A stretch of 64,000 nt of DNA, from the NCBI GenBank assembly GCA_036489775.1, contig DASXFC010000006.1:22330-86329 (forward strand), in the 5' to 3' direction. Shown here one piece after another: positions 52,807 through 60,369 of the stretch (position 1 is the stretch's first letter; every line of letters begins with the position of its first letter). A program made the translations under genes and the position numbers. Under the pieces are notes generated by a model, which was not told where the DNA came from, did no database searches, and saw nothing but the letters and a program-made list of their open reading frames with translations. This DNA comes from Bog-473 sp036489775 (GTDB lineage Bacteria > Actinomycetota > Acidimicrobiia > Acidimicrobiales > RAAP-2).

Positions 52807-53861
52807 GCCGGCAATCCTGACACCAGGTCCGCCACCACTTCGGCCACCGGTACGGCCCGAGCCAACCGGTAGCTGGCCCCGGCGTAGAGGCTCATGCGAT
52901 GGGGATCACCGGCGGCAGCGGCGGCAGCTCGTAAGGGACGGGTGACGTTGTTGATCTCCGGGTAGGCCGCTGGTGCGCTCGACCCGCGCTCGACCATGAA
53001 ATCGTTGACCAGGCCCCGGGCCCGCCGTCCGCTGTAGGCGCGTGTCACCCCGGTCCGCTCAAACAGAGGATCGGCCATCGACGCCTTGGCCACGGCATGG
53101 GTACCACTCTCGGGACAACGCAAGAAGGCAGTCCCGAGCTGCGCCATGACCGCCCCGCTCCGCAGAACCCGCACGACGTCATCGGACGTCATCACCCCGC
53201 CGGCCGCGAGCAAGGGCAGCCGGGTCCGTCGAGCCACCGAAGCAAGCAGCGCGTAAAGCGGACGGTCCTGATCAGGCCGGTCGTCGTTCTCGAAATGACC
53301 ACGATGAGCGCCGGCCTCACAGCCCTGCAGGCACAGCGCATCGACTCCGAAACGCAGCGCCACCATCGCCTCTTCGGGCGTGGTCACCGTGACCGCCACC
53401 AACGTGCCCTTCTCCTGCAAGGCCGTCACCACCTCGGCGCTCGGGCAGCCGAAGGTGAAGCTAACCAGCGCGGGCGGATCGGCACTCAGCATCGCCACCT
53501 TGGCCGGGTAGTCGTCATCGTCCCACCGGGCTTCCCCCAACTCCACACCCAATGCGGCGGCATCGGGACCCAAGGAGGACACATACGAAGCCAGTGCCGC
53601 CGGCGACTCGGTCGGTTCGCCCGGGACGAAGAGGTTTACCCCGAAGGGTCGATCGGTCCCCGCCTGCACCCCTGCCATCTCGGCCGCCAGCGCGTCGGCG
53701 GTCTTGTAGCCACCGGCCAGGAAGGCGAAGGCTCCGGCCTCCAGCGCGGCCAGCACCAGGTCGACAGTCGATGGACCGCCCGCCATGGGGGCCACGGCAA
53801 TGGGCCAACGGGACAATGCCCCGAAGCGCTCGATATTCACGGCGACAGTGAACCACGGCAC
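52803..53861 (-). CDS. Nitronate monooxygenase (NMO) family flavoprotein
   Basis: 352-residue FMN TIM barrel closer to true class I NMOs: APMAGGPSTVDLVLAALEAG, GCEAGAHRGHF (catalytic His), AAGGVMTSDDVVRVLRSGAVMAQLGTAFLR and GVTRAYSGRRARGLVNDF. Oxidises propionate-3-nitronate-type compounds in known members. GTG at 53861 is used; a GTG at 53840 (VNIERFG) is an alternative. It is divergent from a nitroreductase-like gene with 29 bp between the starts, suggesting shared control. Confidence 0.87.
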   Translation of the reverse strand: MPWFTVAVNIERFGALSRWPIAVAPMAGGPSTVDLVLAALEAGAFAFLAGGYKTADALAAEMAGVQAGTDRPFGVNLFVPGEPTESPAALASYVSSLGPDAAALGVELGEARWDDDDYPAKVAMLSADPPALVSFTFGCPSAEVVTALQEKGTLVAVTVTTPEEAMVALRFGVDALCLQGCEAGAHRGHFENDDRPDQDRPLYALLASVARRTRLPLLAAGGVMTSDDVVRVLRSGAVMAQLGTAFLRCPESGTHAVAKASMADPLFERTGVTRAYSGRRARGLVNDFMVERGSSAPAAYPEINNVTRPLRAAAAAAGDPHRMSLYAGASYRLARAVPVAEVVADLVSGLPA

Positions 53862-53890
53862 GGCCTCGTCTACCCCGCTACGTTCGCAGC

Positions 53891-54580
53891 ATGGACCTGA
53901 TCGACACCTTGCGCAGCACCGGAGCGGCCCGCCAGTTCCATCCGGATCCGGTCGATGACGAAGTTCTCCACCGCTTGCTCGACACCGCCCGTTTCGCCCC
54001 GAGCGGCGGCAACCGCCAGGGCTGGCGCGTCATCGTGGTGCGGGACCAGGCCAAGCGGGTGGCCCTGCGCGATATTTACCTCAAAGGTTGGTACGAGTAC
54101 CTGGCCATGGGCGCCGCCGGTTTGGTGCCCTGGTCGCCGCTGGGCGATCGCCAAGCCGAAGCCGCCGCCGTGGCCAACGCCCCCCAGCTGGCTGAAGCCG
54201 CCGCGGCAAACCCACCCGGGTTCGCCGAGGCGCTCGACCAGGCCCCGGCGCTCCTCTTGATACTGGCCGACCTGCATTGCCTGGCCGCGGTGGACCGGGA
54301 CCTACCTCGGTACACCTTGGTGGGTGGGGCCTCCATCTACCCGTTCGTCTGGAGTTTGTTGCTGGCGGCGCGCACCGAGGGCCTGGCCGGGGTCATGACC
54401 AGCGTGGCCACCCGCAATGAGGATGAGGTCCGCCGACTCTTCGACATCCCCGAGTCCTGCGCGGTGGCAGCCCTGGTCGTGTTGGGCAAGCCGGTCTCCG
54501 TACCACGCCACTTGCGCCGGGACCGGGTGGGTGCCTTCGCCTGGGTCGACCGTTACCAAGGCGACGCCCTCTGTGAGTAG
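53891..54580 (+). CDS. Nitroreductase family protein
   Basis: 229-residue FMN-binding NAD(P)H oxidoreductase of the nitroreductase fold: RQFHPDPVDDEVLHRLLDTARFAPSGGN and NRQGWRVIVV at the N-terminus (FMN phosphate site R..SG), and GAAGLVP, IYPFVWSLLLAARTEGL later. Shares a 29-bp divergent promoter with the NMO gene; the pairing suggests nitro-compound or flavin metabolism. Electron acceptor unknown. Confidence 0.85.
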   Translation: MDLIDTLRSTGAARQFHPDPVDDEVLHRLLDTARFAPSGGNRQGWRVIVVRDQAKRVALRDIYLKGWYEYLAMGAAGLVPWSPLGDRQAEAAAVANAPQLAEAAAANPPGFAEALDQAPALLLILADLHCLAAVDRDLPRYTLVGGASIYPFVWSLLLAARTEGLAGVMTSVATRNEDEVRRLFDIPESCAVAALVVLGKPVSVPRHLRRDRVGAFAWVDRYQGDALCE

Positions 54581-54594
54581 CGACCATCTCTCGG

Positions 54595-54939
54595 TTATCG
54601 CTTCTTCTTTGCCTCTGCGTTGGCGGCCTCTGCCAGTCGCTTGATCGCCAGAAGCCGACGGTCCCATTGCGCGGCGACGTCGGTCATGGCCCGGGTGGCC
54701 AGGTCCAGGCGGCCGGCATCGACTTGGTACAGCACTTCTCGTCCCTGCTTGCGCCGACTGACCAACCCGGCCTCCTCCAGCACGACCAGGTGCTTCGACA
54801 CGGCCTGACGGGAGAACGGCACGCGGCCGGCCAACCAGCTGGCACTGACCTCGCCATTGGCGACGATCAGGTCGAGGACCCGACGGCGTGACGGGTCGCC
54901 GATGGCCGACCACAGTTCGTCATCAGCCGGCGAAGTCAT
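54595..54939 (-). CDS. ArsR family transcriptional regulator
   Basis: 114-residue ArsR winged helix: LWSAIGDPSRRRVLDLIVANGEVS, LAGRVPFSRQAVSKHLVVLEEAGLV and SRRKQGREVLYQ. No cysteine metal site. This pattern, followed by an AHSA1/SRPBCC gene, is a standard two-gene unit. Its ATG overlaps the end of the SRPBCC gene by 4 bp. Likely binds the operator at 55439-55530. Confidence 0.9.
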   Translation of the reverse strand: MTSPADDELWSAIGDPSRRRVLDLIVANGEVSASWLAGRVPFSRQAVSKHLVVLEEAGLVSRRKQGREVLYQVDAGRLDLATRAMTDVAAQWDRRLLAIKRLAEAANAEAKKKR

Positions 54940-55379
54940 TTCGATGGGCGCTCCGCCACCCCGGAGAGACGACCCAGGAACTCGCCCCAACCTTCCTGGT
55001 GTTCGTCGGCGTATCGCTGCTTCTCGGCTTCGGGCCAGTCGCGCAGCTCGTGGCCACTCTCGGTCACCACCAGACGCGTGTGATCCTCCCCCGCCGGAAA
55101 CAGGGTGAACTCGACCAGCATTGAGTTGCCGACCGCGGGCTCCTCATCGTGGAGATGGTTCCAACGGAACGAGAAGCGATTCGGGGGATCGACCGTCTCC
55201 ACGACGACGGGGCCGCCCTGATCCCCGAAACCCATGTAGCCGTGGGCCCCGGGCTCCACCACCAAGTCCACCCGGTCGGCGAACCACAAACTGATCTCAT
55301 CCGGTTCGGTGATGGTGCGCCACACCACCTCAGCCGGCGCTTCGATCAACACCTCTCGTTCAATGGTCAGGCCTGCCAT
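54936..55379 (-). CDS. SRPBCC/AHSA1 family protein
   Basis: 147-residue START-like fold protein: LTIEREVLIEAPAEVVWRTITEPDEISLWF is the AHSA1 entry, then GFGDQGGPVVVETVDPPNRFSF and EEHQEGWGEFLGRL. Partner of ArsR regulators throughout Actinobacteria; may bind a hydrophobic ligand that links to the regulator. Divergent from the DUF899 gene through a four-half-site operator. Confidence 0.88.
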   Translation of the reverse strand: MAGLTIEREVLIEAPAEVVWRTITEPDEISLWFADRVDLVVEPGAHGYMGFGDQGGPVVVETVDPPNRFSFRWNHLHDEEPAVGNSMLVEFTLFPAGEDHTRLVVTESGHELRDWPEAEKQRYADEHQEGWGEFLGRLSGVAERPSK

Positions 55380-55438
55380 GACTCTCCAATCTTCGGGTCT
55401 TCGAAGTCAACGGGTCGGTCATCACCGAACCCGCTGAT

Positions 55439-55530
55439 TGATCTGCAACTCATAGTGGCAGGTCATCCACCAATATGCAACTTTTGGTTGCATATTGACC
55501 ACCATAGGTGCTACCTTTGGTTGCACATTG
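55439..55530. promoter_or_regulatory. Symmetric four-half-site operator between SRPBCC-ArsR and DUF899
   Basis: A perfect 11-bp inverted repeat, CAATATGCAAC (55471-55481) and GTTGCATATTG (55487-55497), spaced by TTTTG, sits at the centre. A further copy, GTTGCACATTG (55520-55530, 10/11 match), lies 33 bp to the right, and a weaker TGATCTGCAAC (55439-55449) lies 32 bp to the left. Spacing of about three helical turns on both sides makes a symmetric array. TTGCAT/TACCTT and TTGCAT/CACTAT could be overlapping -35/-10 pairs facing right and left (inferred). Confidence 0.7.
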
Positions 55531-55548
55531 AAGCGGAAGGACACCGAC

Positions 55549-56373
55549 ATGAATGAACAGACGGCAACACCGATCGACCGGGCCTCGGGGGCATCAAGCC
55601 TGCCCCCGGCCGTCGACCGGGCCACATTCCAGGCCGAGCTGGACCGGCTGCGCGTCCGTGAGAAGGCCCACACGCATGAAGGCGACACCATCGCCGCCGC
55701 CCGCCGCCGTCTACCGATGGTGGCGGTCAACCCAACCACCCCCCTCATCGGTCCCAACGGCACAACCACCTTGCTCGAGGCGTTCGAGGGACGCCGCCAA
55801 CTCATGGCCTACTACTTCATGTGGCACGAGGGTCACCCGGCGGCGGAGCAATGCGAAGGATGCACCTGGAATAACACTCAACTCGATGAGCTGTCATACC
55901 TGCACTCGCGGGACATCACCTACGCCGTCTTCTGCCAGGGTCCTTACGAGCCAAGCGCCCGCTACCACGACTTCATGGATTGGAAGATGCCGTGGTATTC
56001 GGCCCAGGCCTCCCTCGAGGTACTCCTCGAAGGTCGCCACATCGGCATGATGCACCTGGTCTGTTACCTCCGGGTCGGCGACCGGGTCTTCGAGACCTAC
56101 TGGACGACAAATCGGGGCGTCGAGGTCGTGGACATCAGCTACGGGCTCATGGACCTCACCGTCTACGGACGCCAGGAGGCGTGGGAGGACTCACCTCAGG
56201 AATGGCCCCAAGAGTGCTCCAACATCCGCACCGGAACCGGAGCGCCCAGTTGGTCACCGGTGCCCGGGTGGCCTGATGGGCGCCCCATCGCACAATGGTC
56301 CCGTATCGAAGCCGGGCGCTCAGACGACCTCGGTCCCCAAGGACAGCCAGATGAATCCCACTGCTGCCATTAG
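55549..56373 (+). CDS. DUF899 family (thioredoxin-like) protein
   Basis: 274-residue protein with DUF899 signatures: RRRLPMVAVNP, LLEAFEGRRQLMAYYFMWHEG, QCEGCTWNNTQLDELSYLHS, CQGPYEPSARYHDFMDWKMPWYSA. CEGC is a potential redox CxxC. Function unknown; it is divergent from an SRPBCC-ArsR pair through a shared operator. ATG at 55549 follows GGAAGGAC. Overlaps the following DUF2182 gene by 23 bp. Confidence 0.88.
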   Translation: MNEQTATPIDRASGASSLPPAVDRATFQAELDRLRVREKAHTHEGDTIAAARRRLPMVAVNPTTPLIGPNGTTTLLEAFEGRRQLMAYYFMWHEGHPAAEQCEGCTWNNTQLDELSYLHSRDITYAVFCQGPYEPSARYHDFMDWKMPWYSAQASLEVLLEGRHIGMMHLVCYLRVGDRVFETYWTTNRGVEVVDISYGLMDLTVYGRQEAWEDSPQEWPQECSNIRTGTGAPSWSPVPGWPDGRPIAQWSRIEAGRSDDLGPQGQPDESHCCH

Positions 56374-57148
56374 CCGACCCGGCATCCCGACTCCGTGGCG
56401 CAGCCAGAGCCAACGGTCTCGGCTGCCGCTCGGCGTGTTGCTGGTACCGAGCACGGCGGCCTGGGTGATCATGATCCGCTGGGTCGGCTCGATGGGCAAT
56501 GGCGTCGGGCCAATGGGCCTGGAGCTATGGGAGTTCGTCGGAGTCTGGGTCGTGATGATGACGGCCATGATGCTGCCGTCACTCACCGTCACCAAGTGTG
56601 CGAATGGGACGGCCCTGGCGCGTGGGAAAGCCACCGCATTCTTCGCGCTCGGTTACCTCGTGGTTTGGGCCGCCATTGGCTTCATGTGCTACCCGGCGAG
56701 CGAGGCATTCGCCGCTCTGGTCGAGCACCACTCCTCAGCCGCCGTGGCCGTGAGCGTCGCACTCTTCACCGCCTGTGGCGTCTACCAGGCTTCGGACTTG
56801 AAGTGGCGCTTTCTCGAACGATGCCGATCGTGCGCGATCCCGCTCACGCCAATGACCACTCCCTACCTCGAAGGCGTTCGATGTGGAGCAAGCTGCCTGG
56901 GCGCCTCGGCGCTGGCCATGTCGTTGCTGTTCGCCCTGGGCTTCATGCAGCTCGAAGGCATGGCCGTGATTGGTGCTGCCCTCCTCGTGGAGCGGCACAT
57001 CAATCGCCGGAGTGTCTGCGTCCTCTTCGGATTGGTTGCGCTCGCCTACGGGATTGCCGTTGCGTTGCACCCGAACCTGGCGCCTGCGCTGTTGGCCGAC
57101 CACATGGGTCAGATGAAGATGACGGGTCCGATGAAGATGATGAAGTGA
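56351..57148 (+). CDS. DUF2182 predicted metal-binding membrane protein
   Basis: 265 residues with about six helices and DUF2182 landmarks: VVMMTAMMLPS, CRSCAIPL and GVRCGASCLGASALAMSLLFALG. The Cys-containing blocks fit metal binding. The C-terminus is Met-rich (HMGQMKMTGPMKMMK), suggesting copper or other soft-metal interaction. Start at ATG 56351, inside the end of the DUF899 gene, so it is translationally coupled. Converges with the HTH gene at 57188. Confidence 0.85.
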   Translation: MNPTAAISRPGIPTPWRSQSQRSRLPLGVLLVPSTAAWVIMIRWVGSMGNGVGPMGLELWEFVGVWVVMMTAMMLPSLTVTKCANGTALARGKATAFFALGYLVVWAAIGFMCYPASEAFAALVEHHSSAAVAVSVALFTACGVYQASDLKWRFLERCRSCAIPLTPMTTPYLEGVRCGASCLGASALAMSLLFALGFMQLEGMAVIGAALLVERHINRRSVCVLFGLVALAYGIAVALHPNLAPALLADHMGQMKMTGPMKMMK

Positions 57149-57153
57149 GCCAT

Positions 57154-57168
57154 CCAATCTCGGATTGG
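57154..57168. terminator. Perfect 6-bp stem-loop between converging genes
   Basis: CCAATC-TCG-GATTGG sits in the 39-bp gap between the DUF2182 gene (plus) and the ArsR-like gene (minus). Position supports a bidirectional terminator; no strong T-run follows on either strand. Confidence 0.45.
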
Positions 57169-57187
57169 CCGATATCGTTGGGGCGGT

Positions 57188-57853
57188 TTAGTTGCCGGAA
57201 GCAGTCGGCGGTATCGGGTACCCGAAGGCGGCCAATTGGACTGGTTCGGCTCCGTCCGGACGAAGTTCCTTGTTGACGACTCGATCGCGATAGCGAGAGA
57301 ACAGCGCTGAAATCTCGTCGCCGACCTCGGCCATCTCCTCGGCGGTGAGGTAGCCGAGCGAATCCGACATAAAGGCGGCGTCGCGCCAAGCGAGTGAATA
57401 CGAAGCACGTCTCCCCCACCACTCACGAAGCCGCGAATAGGCCCGGTTGGCAAAGGTTGACTCGAGCGCTTCTACGGCGATTCCGAAAACCGGGTCGTCA
57501 CCGGATGTCTTGAAGCGGTTCGACGTTGAGACGAGGCGCCACGGGCGGCTGCGGCCCTTGCCACCTCCTGTTTCCTCAACGTAGCCATACTTGGCCAGCG
57601 TCTGAAGGTGCCACGACATGTTCCCTGGGCTGTCATCGAGGAGCTCGGCGGCGCCCGTTGCAGTCAACTGGCCCTCGCGTGCGAGGGCCTCGAGAAGTGC
57701 CACGCGCACCGGATGCGCTAAAGCTCGCATCGTTCGGGGATCCGAGATGAACCTTCGATCGGCGTCGCCCTGGCCCCATGGTGGATCAGCAACCGGCCCT
57801 TCTTTTCGAGCCGGCGCGCGTTTGGCGGGTTGCGATTTCCCAGCGGCGCTCAC
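57188..57853 (-). CDS. ArsR/HTH_20-type transcriptional regulator
   Basis: 221 residues. A winged helix with SDPRTMRALAHPVRVALLEALAREG, LTATGAAELLDDSPGNMSWHLQTLAKYGYVEE is followed by a ~110-residue C-terminal ligand domain (FGIAVEALESTFANRAYSRLREWW, TAEEMAEVGDEISALFSRYRDR). GTG at 57853 overlaps the stop of the small upstream gene by 4 bp (GTGA), which selects this start over an in-frame start at 57916. Likely regulates its own operon through the TCACAAG repeats. Confidence 0.85.
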   Translation of the reverse strand: MSAAGKSQPAKRAPARKEGPVADPPWGQGDADRRFISDPRTMRALAHPVRVALLEALAREGQLTATGAAELLDDSPGNMSWHLQTLAKYGYVEETGGGKGRSRPWRLVSTSNRFKTSGDDPVFGIAVEALESTFANRAYSRLREWWGRRASYSLAWRDAAFMSDSLGYLTAEEMAEVGDEISALFSRYRDRVVNKELRPDGAEPVQLAAFGYPIPPTASGN

Positions 57854-58089
57854 CGAATCGACGCCGAGCGGGGCCGGGGCACCACGAGATGCAGGCCGAC
57901 ATTGACCAAGAACCAACCGATCGCGCGTCGCGGGGTAGCCGTTCTGATCGCTCCACGCTGCGTTCGCCCCAGTCCAATTCCCGCCTCGCCGGCCCTGACA
58001 GCATCCGAACGCCTGAGAGCTGCCCGTCGCATGTCAGCCATTTTGGCTTCAGCCACCATTTCCATCATTGCTGTGTGCATCGGGGTCAC
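57850..58089 (-). CDS. Small protein with C-terminal hydrophobic helix, first gene of a regulator operon
   Basis: 79 residues: MHTAMMEMVAEAKMADMRRAA gives an amphipathic N-terminus, a basic middle (GRTQRGAIRTATPRRAIG), and a short hydrophobic end (WFLVNVGLHLVVP). This pattern (acid-Met-rich helix, then RRAxGxxLxxLGxxL) occurs in small actinobacterial proteins beside ArsR/PadR regulators. It is the first gene after the iteron-like promoter and overlaps the regulator by 4 bp. No function known. Confidence 0.6.
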   Translation of the reverse strand: MTPMHTAMMEMVAEAKMADMRRAALRRSDAVRAGEAGIGLGRTQRGAIRTATPRRAIGWFLVNVGLHLVVPRPRSASIR

Positions 58090-58098
58090 TGATCTCTC

Positions 58099-58147
58099 TC
58101 ACAAGGGTTCTTCTCACAAGACTACTTGTCACAAGGTCTCTTGTCAA
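58099..58147 (-). promoter_or_regulatory. Promoter with three TCACAAG repeats at 15-bp period
   Basis: TCACAAG repeats at 58099-58105, 58114-58120 and 58129-58135, exactly 15 bp apart. The last is part of the palindrome CTTGTCACAAG (58125-58135). On the minus strand TTGACA (58147-58142) is a perfect -35 box followed after 17 bp by TAGTCT (58124-58119). The repeats therefore cover the promoter and the region down to 10 bp before the small-protein ATG; regulation by the encoded ArsR-type protein is the simplest reading. Confidence 0.6.
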
Positions 58148-58279
58148 TGGTCCGGAGTACAGGTGGTGTGACGCCAGAAAATCGTTGGCCACAAACAAGG
58201 CCCTCCTCAAGACCGTTCTGAGCTGCGGACCCCATTCGAGTGAAGACGACGCACGAGGAAAGGCGAGTAGACAGGAGCG

Positions 58280-58648
58280 ATGGCTCAGAACGTGCTCGGG
58301 GGCGAACTCCAGCCCTGCAATTTCAACCCGCTGACCGGGTTCTACCGGGACGGCTGCTGCAACACCGGTGCCGAGGACGCTGGGGTCCACACTGTCTGCA
58401 CCCGGGTGAACTCCGACTTTCTCGAGTTCTCCGCCGCCGTCGGCAACGACCTCTCGACCCCGCGACCCGAGTTCGGCTTCGAAGGTCTCCAGCCGGGCGA
58501 TCAGTGGTGCTTGTGCGCGCCCCGGTGGCAGGAAGCCTTCGAAGCGGGCATGGCGCCACCGGTGATCTTGGAAGCGACGCACGCCTCGACGCTGGAGTGG
58601 GTCCAGTTGAGCGACCTCCAGGAGTTCGCCGTCACCGACTCTGACTGA
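58280..58648 (+). CDS. DUF2237 family protein
   Basis: 122 residues matching DUF2237 along their full length: NVLGGELQPCNFNPLTGFYRDGCCNTG, EDAGVHTVCTRVNSDFLEFSAAVGNDLSTP and GDQWCLCAPRWQEAFEAG, with many conserved Cys. The family has no settled function. AGGAG lies 4 bp upstream of ATG 58280. Its 3' end overlaps the convergent TrmH gene by 17 bp. Confidence 0.9.
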   Translation: MAQNVLGGELQPCNFNPLTGFYRDGCCNTGAEDAGVHTVCTRVNSDFLEFSAAVGNDLSTPRPEFGFEGLQPGDQWCLCAPRWQEAFEAGMAPPVILEATHASTLEWVQLSDLQEFAVTDSD

Positions 58649-59501
58649 CCCCGCTGACCTCGCTGACCTCGCTGACCTCGCCCATCTGGCGCATCCACTC
58701 GAAACAGGCCACGGCCGCCGCGGTGGCGACATTGAGGGACTCCACATTGTTCGCCATGGGAATCCTCACCGTGCGCGTCACCTCTGTGGCCACCGCATCG
58801 GACAACCCACCGTGTTCCCCGCCCAACACCAGGGCAGTGCGGGGGGCGAACCGGGCCGACCACAGGTCTTCGCCAGCGTCGGCACTGAGCGCGACCAGAT
58901 CGAAGCCGGCCTGACCAAGTAACCCGGCCGCCTCTTCGGCCTCACGCACCCGCAGTAGGGGTGCCCGGAAGGCCACGCCGGCGGAAGCCTTGATCACCAA
59001 GGGACCGATGTCGGCCACGCCCCGGCTGGGCACGACAATCCCGTGCAGACCAGCGGCCACCGCCACTCGGATGATCATGCCGACGTTGGCCGGCGTGGTC
59101 ACTCCATCGAGCAATACCGCCCCGATTGGCGGTCCCGCCGCCGGCAATTGCTCCAACCACGACTCGAGCGACGAGCGGTGAGGCGTCTCGATGTCGGCCG
59201 CCACGCCTTGATGCTGTTTGCCCGTTCCGCTCAACCGGGTCACCCGGGCCCGGTTCACCGTCTTCACCTCGACACCGTGCGCCTGCGCCGCCGCCCGGAT
59301 CCCCCTGGCCACCGCCGGCTCGACATCGTCGGCCACGAAGACCTGGGCCACCACCAGCGCCGGATCGCCCAGGGCCTCGAGCACCGGCTGGCGCCCGAAG
59401 ACGGTGAGGTAGCGCTCCCGGGGCGACCGCTCCTCGGCCGCACCGTCGCCTGCCCCTACGCCATCAGCGTCCCCCACCGGATCTGCATCCCCCACCGGCA
59501 C
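58632..59501 (-). CDS. SpoU/TrmH family rRNA 2'-O-methyltransferase
   Basis: 289 residues. The RNA-binding N-terminal domain starts at YLTVFGRQPVLEAL; the knotted SPOUT domain contains LLDGVTTPANVGMIIR, VVPSRGVADIGP, LVLGGEHGGLSD and IPMANNVESLNVATAAAV (motifs 1-3). Likely modifies 23S rRNA or tRNA ribose; RlmB is one possibility. The N-terminus before residue 28 is a low-complexity Gly/Ala/Asp run and its exact start is uncertain. The C-terminus encodes EVSEVSGVS from the tandem 9-mer that overlaps the DUF2237 stop. Confidence 0.88.
   Translation of the reverse strand: MPVGDADPVGDADGVGAGDGAAEERSPRERYLTVFGRQPVLEALGDPALVVAQVFVADDVEPAVARGIRAAAQAHGVEVKTVNRARVTRLSGTGKQHQGVAADIETPHRSSLESWLEQLPAAGPPIGAVLLDGVTTPANVGMIIRVAVAAGLHGIVVPSRGVADIGPLVIKASAGVAFRAPLLRVREAEEAAGLLGQAGFDLVALSADAGEDLWSARFAPRTALVLGGEHGGLSDAVATEVTRTVRIPMANNVESLNVATAAAVACFEWMRQMGEVSEVSEVSGVSQSR
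58645..58682. repeat. Tandem CTGACCTCG-type 9-mers at convergent gene ends
   Basis: CTGACCTCG occurs in three consecutive copies, preceded by a diverged copy, where the DUF2237 and TrmH genes run into each other. In the TrmH frame it adds Ser-Glu-Val repeats to the C-terminus; in the DUF2237 frame it lies at and after the stop. Confidence 0.75.
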
Positions 59502-59506
59502 CTCGA

Positions 59507-59854
59507 TCAGAGCAACTCGAGCAACCGCTCGGGTGGGCGGGCGATCACCGCCCGGCCGTCCTTCACGAAGATCGGTCGTTCCAGCAGGATGGGATGGGCC
59601 GCGATCGCCTCGAGCAGTCCGTCCCCCTCCACCGACGCCAGCCCCAACTCGGAGTACACGGCTTCGCCGGTTCGCATCATCTCCCGGGGATCGCCGATGC
59701 CCAGCTGCCCCATCAGGTCACGCAATGCAGGCACGCCGGGTGGCGTCTCCAGGTACTCGATCACCTTGGCCTCGACGCCCCGCTCAGCCAGCAAGCCTTG
59801 GGCCGTGCGACACTTTGAGCATCGCGGGTTGAAGTAGATCGCCGGATCGCTCAT
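59507..59854 (-). CDS. ArsC-like arsenate reductase/Spx-related protein
   Basis: 115 residues of thioredoxin-like fold: IYFNPRCSKCRTAQGLL (CxxC variant, C10 being the catalytic Cys of glutaredoxin-type ArsC), VIEYLETPPGVPAL, and RPIFVKDGRAVIARPPERLLELL, ending as in glutaredoxin-coupled ArsC. Reduces arsenate or an unknown thiol substrate. ATG at 59854; 5 bp before the TrmH start. Nearest known family is YffB/ArsC. Confidence 0.88.
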   Translation of the reverse strand: MSDPAIYFNPRCSKCRTAQGLLAERGVEAKVIEYLETPPGVPALRDLMGQLGIGDPREMMRTGEAVYSELGLASVEGDGLLEAIAAHPILLERPIFVKDGRAVIARPPERLLELL

Positions 59855-59881
59855 GGCCCGCCAGTGTACGGAGGAGAACCC

Positions 59882-60358
59882 ATGGACGGATATGTGCTCA
59901 GTGTGGACCGAGTCATCGCCGCACCGCCGGCCGAACTGTTCGCCATCGTGGCCGATGCCAACCGCCACCCCGAGATCGACGGCTCGGGCTCGGTGATCAA
60001 GACCAAGGCCGGCACGCCCGACACCTTGACCCTCGGATCGAAGTTCGGCATGTCCATGAAGGCGGGCGTGTCCTACTCGATGCAGAACACGGTGGTCGAG
60101 TACGAGCCGGAGCGGCGCATCGCCTGGCGGACCGGTTCAGGCGGCCCACTCAGCCGCCTGGTAGGCGGCCGGATCTGGCGTTATGACTTCGAGCCGGTCG
60201 ATGGAGGTACCAAGGTGACCGAGAGCTGGGATATCTCGCGGGACAAGCAGCGGGCCATCTTCAAGCGCATCGGCAAGATCTCACAGGATGCCGTCACCTC
60301 CATGACCAAGACACTCGAGCGCCTGGCCGAGATCACGGAGCCCTCAGCCACGCCCTAA
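59882..60358 (+). CDS. SRPBCC family protein
   Basis: 158-residue START-like protein: YVLSVDRVIAAPPAELFAIVADANRHPEIDGS is the standard polyketide-cyclase/dehydrase opening, and IWRYDFEPVDGGTKVTESW the typical strand. Ligand unknown. ATG at 59882 is picked because GGAGGAG lies 5 bp upstream; an in-frame ATG at 59864 adds 6 residues. Starts a plus-strand run with the M20 peptidase, SDR and Rv2466c-like genes. Confidence 0.87.
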   Translation: MDGYVLSVDRVIAAPPAELFAIVADANRHPEIDGSGSVIKTKAGTPDTLTLGSKFGMSMKAGVSYSMQNTVVEYEPERRIAWRTGSGGPLSRLVGGRIWRYDFEPVDGGTKVTESWDISRDKQRAIFKRIGKISQDAVTSMTKTLERLAEITEPSATP

Positions 60359-60369
60359 CGTCGGGCTTC

